A DNA stretch of 64,000 bases from Arcuatula senhousia (lineage: Eukaryota > Mollusca > Bivalvia > Mytilida > Mytilidae): NCBI GenBank assembly GCA_963971305.1, contig OZ020307.1, positions 8,383,501 through 8,447,500 on the forward strand, in the 5' to 3' direction. Position numbers and translations under genes: made by a program. Below are positions 39,001 to 51,900 of the stretch, piece after piece. Positions within the stretch are counted from its first letter, which is position 1. Each line of letters opens with the position of its first letter. The notes beneath the pieces are model-generated. The model did not search any database. It had not been told where the DNA came from and was given only the letters and a program-made list of their open reading frames with translations.

Positions 39001-42000
39001 GAAGTAGACTGGCCCCACCCCATATGGTGGCGTGTCGATTCCTTGTCAGTATTACGTTAGGAAGTAATGACTCTACCTTTAATAGCTCGTTAAATAGATA
39101 TTGCTGTCTCTGTAATAAAGGATATCAAGATTTACACTAAATCTGTGATTCAAAAACACCAGTTTCATTTTTTAAGTTGTTCATTACAATCAACAACAAA
39201 CAAACAATTCAAAATTTAATGAGATACAATGAATATATTTTAAACAATTGTTAAGCAAAGTATCAAGAAAGAAAGAATAAGAGTATCAAAATTCATGACA
39301 ATCTAACCAGTGCTTACACACACAAAGAATTGGCTTTTTTTTTTTTTTTCTGTCAAGTGCAAATAAAAAATAAAACACATAAAAATACCAGGAAATTTTC
39401 GCAGCAGTTTTATTTTAGCACTGACATAGCTAGCGTGAAAATTAAACAGCTCTAATATACTTGTCTTCCATTGTAGTCAATGGATAATAACATTACAGTG
39501 CAAATTCAAAACTGTGTGAACTAAAGTTTAGTCGTCCTACCATGGAAAAAAGATTTCCCAGTTTACAATAGGCAATTTTTCCATCTAAACCGCTAACACC
39601 AGCTTGACCCATTTTTGTTTCCAAGGAATAATTTTTGTTGCAGTATGATGTCTTTTTATGGTTAGTGAACAATTTCATAAACATCTTATGAAACCCAAAG
39701 GTACATCTGAGGTGCAAAGCACAAAAATAAGATCGAAAAACTATACACATGTCAACTTCTGTTGTCAAGCAATGATAAGCTCCCGCAAGGCGTGAGCTAT
39801 ATTGCCTGAGTATACGTACTATGATGCATGAAACCGGAATAGGTATAAGCTAGTCGACATATCCGCACCCAATGGCATGGAATGCAAAATTAATTTTCTA
39901 CATTGTAATTTGTATTTCTAAAATTAAAATGCGTAAATATGGTATTAATATGAATTTTTTGAATATTTCTAACTAAAGAGATGCATGTAAAGATTTTTTT
40001 TAAGGTGAAAACGCTATATATTTCATTGACGTCATAATTGTTCAAAACAAAATTACAGAATGGCGGGAAACTGTCATTCAATTTTCGTGGAACAGCACAA
40101 AGCGTAATGTACATGGCAACTAAATAAATATTCTGCCGAAATATTTCTGCAGTCATAAAATTATAACCTTGCCCATGTTGTGTTTTGAGAAGTATATGAT
40201 ATTGTTTCTTCTCTAAACTTTACATTTGGAAATGAAAGTAGAAACTCTTTGTAAAGGTGTCCTCTATGACACCCAGTTCTATCGTCTATTTTAAGCATAT
40301 AATTTGACGTAATTTTTAGTTTGAGGGAAAAAAAACACTTCCTCGTTCTGTTTGCAGGTGTGCTCCTTATCAAAATCATGCAAAAGCTTGCATTTCTTGC
40401 TGTAAATTAATTTGAAATTAAAGAAATAAGGGGACAACCATTTGATTCTGAAAAGGGGGGTCTGCAGTTTTGGTAAAGTCAGAAATATTTTTTGCTCCGC
40501 CGTTGTGTGCCGCCGAGATTATTTATTTTTAATATACCACACTAGTAAAGAAACTTGGGACAGATTTTTTCCCTTGGAAGTAGAAGCCAGATTATTTATC
40601 TCCATTTTTTTTTTGCAGGCATGATTATTTATTTACAAGAACTGCCACTCATGTGCCCCCGTCAGAATCAAATATGCCATCCCCTAAAATATATCTGCGG
40701 GAGCTTATCAGGTTGAACCTGCACCATATTAATATGATAGATGGTGTTAAATTTAAATATTCTAACAAAGAAAATAAACTTACTGAATCAACATGAATGT
40801 AGTAGTAGTGATTCCTGTGGTAAATGGCTCGTAACAATCGTCTAACTTGACGTACAGCTCGACCATTTAAGGTTAGCACAAACACAATTCTGACTGTGGA
40901 ACTGTTATGGACTACAGGGCCTGAGAGCTCAGCAGGATTTCTAACCTTTGCTAAAAAGAAAAGTAATGATCTGCTTAGTTGTTTAATTGAGGAAAAAAGG
41001 TTAAGAGAGTATATTTTCCAAACTTGGTAATCAAAGTAATTTGATTTAACTACTCTTCCCATGAACTTTTGGGCAACGTAAGAGTTTTGTTTACATGTAT
41101 GATGAGGCTTGGTGGAAAGCACAATATTATTCAACCAATGTCACAGTTTACACCACACAGACAAAAATCATTGTAAGGTTATTAATAGCAGGTTTTAAAT
41201 GTAAAGATTTTCTGTACCACCCAAACAAGTGGAGAAGACCCTATTTGTGAGATACCCCCCTCTTTTAATATAGTAATAATTTTAAACACACCTCCTAATC
41301 CAGTGGAGAAGACCCTATTTGTGAGATAGCCCCCCACCCCCAAATATGTAAATCATTAACACACCTCCTAATCCAGTGGAGAAGACCCTATTTGTGAGAT
41401 AGCCCCCTCTCCTAATATAGTAATAATTAACACACCTCCTAATCCAGTGGAGAAGACCCTATTTGTGAGATAGCCCCCTCTCCTAATATAGTAATGATTT
41501 ACACACCTCCTAATCCAGTGGGGAAGACCCTATTTGTGAGATAGCGCCCCACCCCCAAATATGTAAATCATTAACACACCTCCTAATCAAGTGGAGAAGA
41601 CCCTATTTGTGAGATAGCCCCCCACCCCCAAATATGTAAATCATTAACACACCTCCTAATCCAGTGGAGAAGACCCTATTTGTGAGATAGCCCCCTCTCC
41701 TAATATAGTAATGATAAAACACACCTCCTAATCCAGTGGAGAAGACCCTATTTGTGAGCTAGCCCCCTCTCCTAATATAGTAATGATTTACACACCTCCT
41801 AATCCAGTGGAGAAGACCCTATTTGTGAGGTAGCCCCTCTCCTAATATAGTAATGATTTACACACCTCCTAATCCAGTGGAGAAGACCCTATTTGTGAGA
41901 TAGCCCCCCACCCCCAAATATGTAAATCATTAACACACCTCCTAATCCAGTGGAGAAGACCCTATTTGTGAGATAGCCCCCTCTCCTAATATAGTAATGA

Positions 42001-45000
42001 TAAAACACACCTCCTAATCCAGTGGAGAAGACCCTATTTGTGAGATAGCCCCCCACCCCCAAATATGTAAATCATTAACACACCTCCTAATCCAGTGGAG
42101 AAGATCCTATTTGTGAGGTAGCCCCCCCCCCCCCCCCCCCAACCCCAATGAAAGAACCTTAGTGAGCACGCTCACATACCCCACGCGTTCCGCTATTGGA
42201 CTATCAATGTTATCCTTGAGAAATTAGTATCGAGCTACAGGAATCAATAATATTAATTGATTGTAAAAGTGAATGTGCAAGTATTTGAGTACATGTATCA
42301 TAACAAAGTTATGTCAAATTTCTAAGTCCAAAGGGCCATAACTCCCACAAAAATTTGGAGAAATAAAATTCCTGGTAACATGCACAACTACATATGGTGT
42401 ACTTCTTGCATACCAAGTTTCGTTAAATTCTGTTCAGTAGTTTATTAGGAGTTGCGTTCACAATCTGTAATCATGATTTTCGGCAAATTTCTAAGTCCAA
42501 AGGGCCATAACTCCAACAAAAATTTGCGGATCAAAAATTCCTGGTGATATGCACAACTACATATGGTGTACTTCTTGCATACCAAGTTTCGTTAAATTCT
42601 ATTCAGTAGTTTAAGAGGAGTTACGATTACAAACTGTAATCATGATTTTCTGCAAATTTCTAAGTCCAAAGGGCCATAATTCCAACAAAAATTTCTGGAT
42701 CAAAAATTCCTGGTGATATGCACAACAACATATGGTGTACTTCTTGCATACCAAGTTTCGTTAAATTCTGTTCAGTAGTTTAAGAGGAGTTGCGATTACA
42801 AACTGTAATCATGATTTTCTGCAAATTTCTAAGTCCAAAGGGCCATAACTCCCACAAAAATTTGCTGATCAAAAATTCCTTGTAATATGCACAACTACAT
42901 ATGATGTACTTCTTGCATACCAAGTTTCGTTAAATTCTGTTCAGTAGTTTAAGAGGAGTTGCAATTACAAACTTTGATCACAGAGGAATCATGATTTTCT
43001 GCAAATTTCTAAGTCCAAAGGGCCATAACTCCCACAAAAATTTGCTGATCAAAAATTCCTTGTAATATGCACAACTACATATGGTGTACTTCTTGCATAC
43101 CAAGTTTTGTTAAATTCTGTTCAGTAGTTTAAGAGGAGTTGCGATTACAAACTTTGATCACAGACGGACGGACCAGTCAAAAACATACCCTTCGCAACTT
43201 CGTTACGTGGGGTATAAATATGTAAATCATTAACACACCTCCTAATCCAGTGGAGAAGACTCTATTTGTGAGGTAGCCCCCCCACCCCCAAATATGTAAA
43301 TCATTTACACACCTCCTAATCCGGTGGAGAAGACCCTATTTGTGAGGTAGCCCCCTCTCCTAATATGTAAATCATTAACACACCTCCTAATCCAGTGGAG
43401 AAGACCCTATTTGTGAGATAGCCCCCTCTCCTAATATAGTAATGATAAAACACACCTCCTAATCCAGTGGAGAAGACCCTATTTGTGAGGTAGCCCCTCT
43501 CCTAATATAGTAATGATTTACACACCTCCTAATCCAGTGGAGAAGACCCTATTTGTGAGATGGCCCCCTCTCCTAATATAGTAATGATTTACACACCTCC
43601 TAATCCAGTGGAGAAGACCCTATTTGTGAGATAGCGCCCCACCCCCAAATATGTAAATCATTAACACACCTCCTAATCAAGTGGAGAAGACCCTATTTGT
43701 GAGATAGCCCCCCACCCCCAAATATGTAAATCATTAACACACCTCCTAATCCAGTGGAGAAGATCCTATTTGTGAGGTAGCCCCCCCCCCCCCCCCCAAC
43801 CCCAATGAAAGAACCTTAGTGAGCACGCTCACATACCCCACGTGTTCCGCTATTGGACTATCAATGTTATCCTTGAGAAATTAGTATCGAGCTACAGGAA
43901 TCAATAATATTAATTGATTGTAAAAGTGAATGTGCAAGTATTTGAGTACATGTATCATAACAAAGTTATGTCAAATTTCTAAGTCCAAAGGGCCATAACT
44001 CCCACAAAAATTTGGAGAAATAAAATTCCTGGTAACATGCACAACTACATATGGTGTACTTCTTGCATACCAAGTTTCGTTAAATTCTGTTCAGTAGTTT
44101 ATTAGGAGTTGCGTTCACAATCTGTAATCATGATTTTCGGCAAATTTCTAAGTCCAAAGGGCCATAACTCCAACAAAAATTTGCGGATCAAAAATTCCTG
44201 GTGATATGCACAACTACATATGGTGTACTTCTTGCATACCAAGTTTCGTTAAATTCTATTCAGTAGTTTAAGAGGAGTTACGATTACAAACTGTAATCAT
44301 GATTTTCTGCAAATTTCTAAGTCCAAAGGGCCATAATTCCAACAAAAATTTCTGGATCAAAAATTCCTGGTGATATGCACAACAACATATGGTGTACTTC
44401 TTGCATACCAAGTTTCGTTAAATTCTGTTCAGTAGTTTAAGAGGAGTTGCGATTACAAACTGTAATCATGATTTTCTGCAAATTTCTAAGTCCAAAGGGC
44501 CATAACTCCCACAAAAATTTGCTGATCAAAAATTCCTTGTAATATGCACAACTACATATGATGTACTTCTTGCATACCAAGTTTCGTTAAATTCTGTTCA
44601 GTAGTTTAAGAGGAGTTGCAATTACAAACTTTGATCACAGAGGAATCATGATTTTCTGCAAATTTCTAAGTCCAAAGGGCCATAACTCCCACAAAAATTT
44701 GCTGATCAAAAATTCCTTGTAATATGCACAACTACATATGGTGTACTTCTTGCATACCAAGTTTTGTTAAATTCTGTTCAGTAGTTTAAGAGGAGTTGCG
44801 ATTACAAACTTTGATCACAGACGGACGGACCAGTCAAAAACATACCCTTCGCAACTTCGTTACGTGGGGTATAAATATGTAAATCATTAACACACCTCCT
44901 AATCCAGTGGAGAAGACTCTATTTGTGAGGTAGCCCCCCCACCCCCAAATATGTAAATCATTTACACACCTCCTAATCCGGTGGAGAAGACCCTATTTGT

Positions 45001-48000
45001 GAGGTAGCCCCCTCTCCTAATATGTAAATCATTAACACACCTCCTAATCCAGTGGAGAAGACCCTATTTGTGAGATAGCCCCCTCTCCTAATATAGTAAT
45101 GATAAAACACACCTCCTAATCCAGTGGAGAAGACCCTATTTGTGAGGTAGCCCCTCTCCTAATATAGTAATGATTTACACACCTCCTAATCCAGTGGAGA
45201 AGACCCTATTTGTGAGATGGCCCCCTCTCCTAATATAGTAATGATTTACACACCTCCTAATCCAGTGGAGAAGACCCTATTTGTGAGATAGCGCCCCACC
45301 CCCAAATATGTAAATCATTAACACACCTCCTAATCAAGTGGAGAAGACCCTATTTGTGAGATAGCCCCCCACCCCCAAATATGTAAATCATTAACACACC
45401 TCCTAATCCAGTGGAGAAGACCCTATTTGTGAGATAGCCCCCTCTCCTAATATAGTAATGATAAAACACACCTCCTAATCCAGTGGAGAAGATCCTTTTT
45501 GTGAGATAGCCCCCACCCCCAAATATGTAAATCATTAACACACCTCCTAATCCAGTGGAGAAGACCCTATTTGTGAGATAGCCCCCTCTCCTAATATAGT
45601 AATGATAAAACACACCTCCTAATCCAGTGGAGAAGATCCTTTTTGTGAGATAGCTCCCCACCCCCAAATATGTAAATCATTAACACACCTCCTAATCCGG
45701 TGGAGAAGACCCTATTTGTGAGATAGCCCCCACATTTCTGTGATGGATCCCCTGAGCACTGCTGCAGACACTGGGACTCAGGCAGTTTACCATGTCTCCC
45801 ATACCTATCCCCACACCAGCACTCTTTCATGTATTGGACACCAGCATATAGATAGCCTGCAACAACAAAAAAACATTTATAAGGGGATAAGATCTTGATA
45901 TTAAAAGGTGATAGGTAGAATTTTTGTGTGTTTAAAATAATAAGATGCAAACACAAAATCAAGATATATTCAAACTGTACATATTGTTAAAAATAATCAA
46001 AGGATAGGTTTTGATTGCATTTCTACACCTCAAGTCCAAAAGACTTCCTGAAAATGATTTACACATACAATAGTCCAGCATGTAACCTTTTAACATTTAA
46101 ACTCTGTAAATTATCACATTTTAACCTTTAAAATGCCCAAAAAATTGTAAATGCTTTTTTGAAAACGTTCAATAAAATCCTACCTCCATTTGTACAAAAT
46201 CTGATACATTTCTCTGGTGTGTTTTCATTGCCAAAGTCTTTATAATATGTCAGATCACGTAGATTTATTGCATCTTGAAAACATCCATAGTAATATCCAT
46301 TAGAATGGTTACCTAGAATAAAAATAATAGGGCTACTTAAACAATTACAAAAGTGGAGAAATACAATTAAAACATGTGTATCTGTGCATGAACAATATAA
46401 GAGATCTGTTAAGCATCAGAAATCTTTCCATCTATTTTACTTGTAAACTTTGTGGCAAACATGTAGGTCATTTAGGTATTTATGTGAACAGCATAAAGAT
46501 ACAATTGATATGTGTTTTGTTTGAAAGCACACTACTTTACTTTAAAAGAATTATTACTAAAAAAATTATTAAAATAGCAGTTTAAGAACCTGTCAAACTC
46601 AGGTGCAAATTTACAAGTACCTATATACATGGAAGTACATGTACTGCATATTATCAGAATATCAATAAATGTCTTACCCACATTGGGACACAAATTAGGG
46701 AGATCTTGAGGAAAGAGCTTTCCTTCTGTGGCTTGACAGGACACATCAGCAATTTCTTGCTTACACTCTTCAGATTTAGCACGACTAATTGCTGACAAAG
46801 CTTCTTTTACATTGATTTGGCACTTTGGGATAAATTTGACAGACTTGTTTTTTGGTTTCTGATCAGCTGTTGGAATTGGACCACTTGTTTTCTTGCTGAT
46901 ATTTGTTTGTCTTTGTACTAACTGCTTCTAAAAGACAAGAATTTATACTTTAAAATCACAAATGTACAAATTAACTTCAAATTAAAAAACAAAAAGTTTA
47001 CCTTTTGCATTGAAAATAATATGTAAAAGAAGCTAATTCATATGAGATTATAGTGAAGCTCTTAACTATAATCATTCTGTCAAATGCTTGATTCAGAGTA
47101 TGTTGCTGCCGAGACATACATTTATAGTTACAGTAAGTCTATAGTATGGACATTTAACTCTCCATTTGGACAATTATTCTACATCTCATTATCTTTTTAA
47201 TTACATGTACTTCCAAAGTCATTCTATTTTATGTTTTGAATATTTCTGAATTTTAATGTTACATTACTTGTGATCTATATGTACATTGTGTGCTCTTGAA
47301 TGTATCTAGAAATTAAAAAATGTAAAAAAATTACCAAATTCTAAGACCCTTAGAATGCATTATTCCTTTAGATCAATTAATTTATATCAATAAGCCAAGT
47401 AGGACAAACATGAAAAAAAAAATTTATATTTATATTCATCATGTCATACAGGATTGACAGGAGCCAAAATAGTAGAAATGTCAATATTTAAGTTGTACTA
47501 CATGTATGAGCTGAATTTCCTTCAAAGTCTGGTTTATCTTGCATCCTTTCTTGAATTTTCAGCACCTTTTTAAAGTTTTTTCCTAACAAATTCAAATATA
47601 TTTTGTTTCAATTCACATACATATACGTGCAGAATTTTGTAGATACATTTTAACTTGTTAACCATGTTAAACCTGCCTCATATTAAATATCTCAACAAAT
47701 ATTTAACAAAAAGATGAACCAAGGTACATGATAAATATAGTAAATAGCTAAATATAGGATAATAAGAATTTTTTGGCTGGCCTTATTTAAATAAATTCAT
47801 ATCGAAGGAGCAAAACAATAAAAAAATCACAGGATAAAAATTTGAGTAAATTTTATTGATCATTCATTTATGTTCCTTTTATATTATTTTTACATCCTCT
47901 ATAAAATGTTATACCATTTTTTTTTAAATAACTCTAAAAATTAAGAGATAGATGGATTCCATGGATATAAACTTAATGAAAAATACTCTCATAGATGTAA

Positions 48001-48402
48001 TTTGTCTTCAGGGACAAATGAAATCCATAATTTAGCCTTACCTTTTTTCATAATTCATTGTAACATGAAAGGAAAATGTTTATCATGCATGTACAAGCTG
48101 AAACGGAAGGTGGATTCAAACTTCATTTAGAAAATGATGTGGCTGATCAAGTGTCTAAACATGAGGGTGCGATATTCAGAAGATCCTAGACCTAGGATAC
48201 AACTAGAGGTAAAGTATAATTTAACAAGATAATGCAGACTTTGAAGTTGGTTATGTAATGTTTGTGTACTTACTGTGAGTTTAGATTGCTTTGAATTTGT
48301 AAAAGAACTAAAGGAGAGTAGAGAAAACTGTATACAAAGTAAAATTATGACGCCGATTAGTATATATTTGTATCTTTTCCATGATCGTGTGGGTGAAAAC
48401 AT
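30018..48402 (-). CDS. XYLT: Peptide O-xylosyltransferase (XYLT), complete 12-exon gene
   Basis: Transfers xylose from UDP-xylose to serine of proteoglycan cores in the Golgi, the first step of heparan and chondroitin sulfate chains (family knowledge). Minus-strand coding exons: 48402-48274, 46927-46678, 46312-46184, 45856-45689, 40950-40784, 39109-38907, 38472-38392, 37833-37620, 37375-37199, 33735-33630, 31274-30949 and 30659-30018. All phases agree; 863 aa, close to vertebrate XYLT2. Domain order: type II membrane anchor (about 10-30); WSC domain over exons 3-4 (YYYGCF ... ECWCGD ... QKCGG); GT14 domain from exon 5 ([75 protein letters not shown]); Xylo_C domain in exons 11-12 (AWIDP, LRPGVW, DPKSS). 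The ATG at 48402 is the first after an in-frame stop. Exon 4 has a weak donor, GAG|gtgtgt, which is repeated about 33 times downstream. Confidence 0.95.
32018..32240. mobile_element. 223 bp MITE-like palindromic element in XYLT intron 10
   Basis: The 14 bp end TATTTCTTCCGTAA at 32018 is mirrored at 32227-32240. Inside, cagtgtgagat and atctcacactg form a second nested inverted repeat. No target duplication is clear. Confidence 0.4.
32254..32391. repeat. 138 bp palindrome in XYLT intron 10
   Basis: The left arm (gttcttggaaa, then gccgg, gatcttt and gtgatagaattttt) is mirrored by the right arm ending ccaagaac, over about 45 bases per side with small differences. The centre holds 'actcgatccgctgcgctcc'. 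This is probably a foldback MITE remnant. Confidence 0.6.
32409..33594. mobile_element. 1.19 kb non-autonomous DNA transposon, TA target, 26 bp perfect TIRs
   Basis: The ends start CCGTATTTTGCCGTGTATAG and are perfect inverted repeats for 26 bases. TA flanks both sides (32407-32408 and 33595-33596), as expected for the Tc1/mariner-pogo group. Subterminal tgcgcacc motifs also appear near both ends. The interior has no transposase-like frame. Its right end is only 35 bases from the donor of XYLT exon 10 (33630). Confidence 0.7.
34387..36980 (+). repeat. Composite mollusc repeat element (gctcacctg family) in XYLT intron 9
   Basis: It begins 'gggtcccaggagcctgaatc' like the element at 51353, and ends with a gacggacgacgg run and the inverted pair gctcacctgacc/ggtcaggtgagc at about 36951-36976. 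From 34800 to 35560 there are about five 165 bp tandem units ('taacattactgtaaagtttc', 'agcatttggtcaacc'). From 35830 to 36900 a second tandem with a period near 483 bp is present in about 2.3 copies ('caaaaatccccacatca', 'ccaagtttggtt'). A 35650-35745 segment (gacggacggacgg, 'tttcgccttcggcgacgc') marks an internal end of a nested element. Confidence 0.7.
38160..38345. repeat. Dispersed mollusc repeat fragment in XYLT intron 7
   Basis: 'cctaaaattgaatcccaca', 'gatgtgattagtagttg' and 'ggagaaagctgtta' match the family seen at 117-245 and 9485-9690. It lies between XYLT exons 8 and 7. Confidence 0.4.
39774..40710. mobile_element. Possible 0.94 kb inverted-terminal element in XYLT intron 5
   Basis: The 15 bp end GATAAGCTCCCGCA at 39774 is mirrored at 40695-40710. 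Between them the sequence has no exon of XYLT and no recognised protein. No target-site duplication was found, so this is a weak call. Confidence 0.3.
42140..43215. mobile_element. Mollusc tandem-repeat element inserted in the minisatellite, copy 1
   Basis: The ends are atacccca(c)g at about 42175 and the complementary cgtggggtat at about 43205. Between them lie five tandem units of about 165 bp ('ttctaagtccaaagggccat', 'atatgcacaactac', 'ataccaagtttcgtt', 'agtagtttaagaggagttgc'). It then ends with gacggacggaccagtc. Confidence 0.7.
43800..44872. mobile_element. Mollusc tandem-repeat element inserted in the minisatellite, copy 2
   Basis: A near-identical second copy of 42140-43215, offset by 1657 bp. 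The copied block also includes the flanking minisatellite units, so the pair arose by tandem segmental duplication and not by a second insertion. Confidence 0.85.
46928..48273. other. XYLT intron 1
   Basis: AT-rich intron sequence. No repeat family, exon or RNA gene was recognised. Confidence 0.5.
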
Positions 48403-48991
48403 TTTTCGGCATTGTGGCAATAATTTAGTACTCCTCGGGTTTTTACTTCACAGACAAGCGTAAAATCCCAGATGTTCCGAGAAACTCAAAAACCCTATCA
48501 ACATTTCCGAAACCGTCTTCAGAAAACAAATGTATTACTTTCGCTTGAGCACTTTCTCGACAATTTTTATGTAATTTGTGTGCGAACACCGTGTACTAAG
48601 GCATTTGGATTTGCATGGGCTAATTCAAGAATCAGTAAGATATTTTCTTACAATATAGTGCTACATTAAGGCTATCTTGGTATTTGTTCAGTGGTGCAGT
48701 TTTTTTTTTTAAAATCTTGACCGTAATGGAATGCATCGCCTGCTTGTTTTTGCATTATCTACGTGCTTTTACATGAAGATTGATACAGATTTTTAAAGTT
48801 ACTTACTATTTTTTATTCTTATGCAGTCCATAATCTAGGCGTTGACTTTTCATTTAAACTATTTTTCAACATTTTTTGTTACCACCCTTTAATAGAGATT
48901 TTATTATTTTATTGCAGCTACTACGTACTAGTAATTAAAAAGACTCCTGAAGGACATACAATTATCTTCAACTTAAGTTTTGAAACAAACT
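48403..48991. promoter_or_regulatory. Divergent intergenic region between XYLT and the TMEM180-like gene
   Basis: The start codons of the two genes are 589 bp apart and point away from each other, so both promoters (and any untranslated first exons) must fit here or be shared. No TATA or CpG-rich core could be assigned by eye. An untranslated intron may end at the pyrimidine-rich ttgcag at about 48912-48917. Confidence 0.4.
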
Positions 48992-51900
48992 ATGACACTA
49001 CAAAGAAAACGTGTGATTTCTTATTGTGTGGCTGGAATTGCATTTCATATGTTGACATCTGCATTTAATTTCTATTATGTGAAAATATACCTGCACAAGT
49101 TCCATATAAAGGAGGCATGGCTACAGTTTGCCTTGCTGATTCATATGATATGGTCCTCATTGTGTAACCCACTACTTGCTTTTGTTCAAGATAACAATTC
49201 AATTTGGTTTACAAGGACAAGAAGGGAAAGCATTTTATACACCGGACCGCTGTTTGCGTTATCGTTCGTGTTGCCATGGTTTCCAATAAGTTCACATCCA
49301 TGGTTAATAGGACTACAGCTTACCGGAACATTGCTGCTATGGGATACCATGTTCACTTTTGTAGGACTCGCACTTTCTGCTTTGTTTACAGAATTCTCAA
49401 AGGAAACTGAAGATCGAATCAAACTGACACGATATGCCCAGATGGCGAGTCTTCTGGGAGGACCAAGTGTACTGCTATTAGAGTTTACCTCAAACAGTTT
49501 GCACAACTTTTCTGCATTTCAAGTAACAGCATCATTTCTGTCCCTAGTAGCGGCTATGTTATTCTTGTATACGGGTAAAAACGCCGTCACAGAGTATGAC
49601 GAACTTTGTGGTAAAAAGAATGATGATCTCAAATCCAAAAGCAAATACGATTCTGAGCCTTATATGACTAAGATTCTACAAATTGTGTTCAACAGAAACT
49701 TCATTGCATTTGTTGTGGTAAATTTCTGCAATGGATTCCACAAGTCCTTTCTGAACAGTTTTATTTCCATCATTTGTGATGAACTGGTAACAGAAGAACA
49801 AATTCCATCCTCCATAAGAAAGACATTCTATGGCTCTATTTCTATGATATCTACAGTAAGTGGTATACATGTACTTCAAATATAGAGAACAGCGAAATAA
49901 TTGTATGTAACATAGTCTTTTAACCAATGTTAATGGTAACTGTTAAAAATACACAATGAATAAGAACCCGGAGCATTGAGTCTGGAAATTAATAATGTGT
50001 ACATGAAACATATAAATATACTAAAATACACTCAAATGGTTAAAATAATTATTAGCATGTGATTACTGCAAAATATATGTATCTCTGTCATCTATGTTAA
50101 GCAGAAACTCGCTTCTATCAATGTGCGGATCGACTATAGTCGCAGTAGTCGGCCGTGCTCTGTTACATTTAAATTGAGTCTATCTTCGTCTTACTGAAAG
50201 TGGTTAGACCAAAGTAAGGTGGAAAATGAAGTGTCCAAAATAATCAGCATTCGGATCAGCAAAAGGGTACATGTTTACCCACTAGTATGCAAGCATGCAT
50301 CCACCGGCATTGTAGAATCCATCACACAGACAATGCATTTTAAAACCGATTATTTCCTGACCAAAAAAAAACCAAATAATACTGTTATAAATTATCAATG
50401 TCTTTTATTGTTATTTTCAGCTTGTCATTGTATCAGGAGTTACATTATTTTCTCGGCATTCCTATTACAGTATTATAAGGTCTACATTTGTGTACATTGT
50501 ACTGGCTGGGTTAGTCATGTTACACATAGGTCCTTCGCATCCCTGGCTACTGATGCTATATCTTCTAGCAGACAAGTAAGTTAATTATTTTTCCATCGAC
50601 TTTTTTATTATGTTCTTCTTAGGATATGAAATTTAAATGATGGGATGCCAAGCTTAGAGGCCTAAGCTTTTGAAAAAGATTATAAACGGACTAACTACTT
50701 AATACGTTTTGATCATCTGAAAAATAAATGGTTTTCGACCTGAATTTATCAACGTCTACATACATAATACGTAATTATGATTGTGATAGCGTTGAGCTAT
50801 AACTTTATTTCACTTGTATTTTAGTTGTGCCACGGGAGCAGCGTTTTCCTTATTCAACATGCCACTTGCAGACATCATTGACGAAAACAAAATCAAGTAT
50901 AAGAGAAGGTATATAATATCTAAATACTATTCTATATTAAACAAAGATCCGTCACAATCAACAATTAAAGAAATCGTCACACCCAACGAAGAAAACGTAA
51001 CAATGAACGAAGAAAGTAAAACGTCACAATCAACCAAAGAAAACGTAACAATCAACAACAAAAAACGTTTCATTGAAAAGAACAAAGAGAACGTCAAAAT
51101 TAACAAATAGGACGTAACAATGAATAAAAAGAACGTAATAATGAATAATGAAAAAAGAGAACATCACAATTAATAAAGAAAATGTCACAATGAACAAAGG
51201 AATTGACACAACCAACAAAGAGAACATAACAAAGTGGACACAACAATCAACAAGGAATTAGTAACAAAAACAATAATAAAGCGAATGTTACCATATGCTA
51301 GGGCCCCGCTGTTTTTTGAATATAGTTTTCAACAAAACGATACATTGAAATAAGAGGCTCCCAGGAGCCTGAATCGCTCACCTGGTCTTGATGTCAATCC
51401 TATAAAAACTTTTGTAGAGCTAAATGAGCTGAACATTTAAGCAAGCAACAGCTTTTCTCTGTGTACTATAGTTTTTATTCTGTAGGCCCAAAATATGAAA
51501 AAAAAGCATTATTTAAGGGCCAATAACCCATATAAGGGGTCATCTGAAAACTTCTACCCTATAAGGAATTTTGTAGAGCTAAATGAGCTGAATGTTTAAA
51601 CAAGCAACAGCTTTGTTCTATCTGAAATATTTTTCATTCTATAAGCCAAAAACACTATTTTTCACCTTTAAGGGGCTGTAACCCCTATAATGGGTCATCT
51701 GCCAACTTCAACCCTAAAAAGCCTTTTGTAGAGCTAAATGAGCTGAACATTTAAGCAACCAACATCTTTTCTCTATCTACTATAGTTTCATTTTGTAGGC
51801 CCAAAACAAGAAAAACGTTATTTTAAGGGCCGTAACCCCTATAAGGGGTCATCAGACGACTTAGATCCTATGGAGACTTTTGTAGAGCTAAATGATCTCA

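Larger units (their letters stand above)
41218..45730 (-). repeat. 70-73 bp minisatellite made from the XYLT exon 4 end and its splice donor
   Basis: About 33 units lie in three blocks (41218-42140, 43212-43797 and 44869-45730). On the minus strand each unit holds the last 40 or so bases of exon 4 (GGCTATCTCAC ... GGATTAGGAG), then the donor gtgtgttaat, then about 30 bases of intron, and then the next copy of the exon end. The authentic junction is the unit at 45689. Units fall into two subtypes by intron part (ccacccccaaatatgtaa and tctcctaatatagtaa on the plus strand), which often alternate. Some units read open through into the next. Confidence 0.9.

Noticed and set aside
45350..45962. Glycine-rich repetitive proteins on the minus strand ([19 protein letters not shown] units)
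   Set aside because: These frames are the translated minisatellite made of XYLT exon 4 end plus intron. Only the part down to 45689 is real coding sequence.
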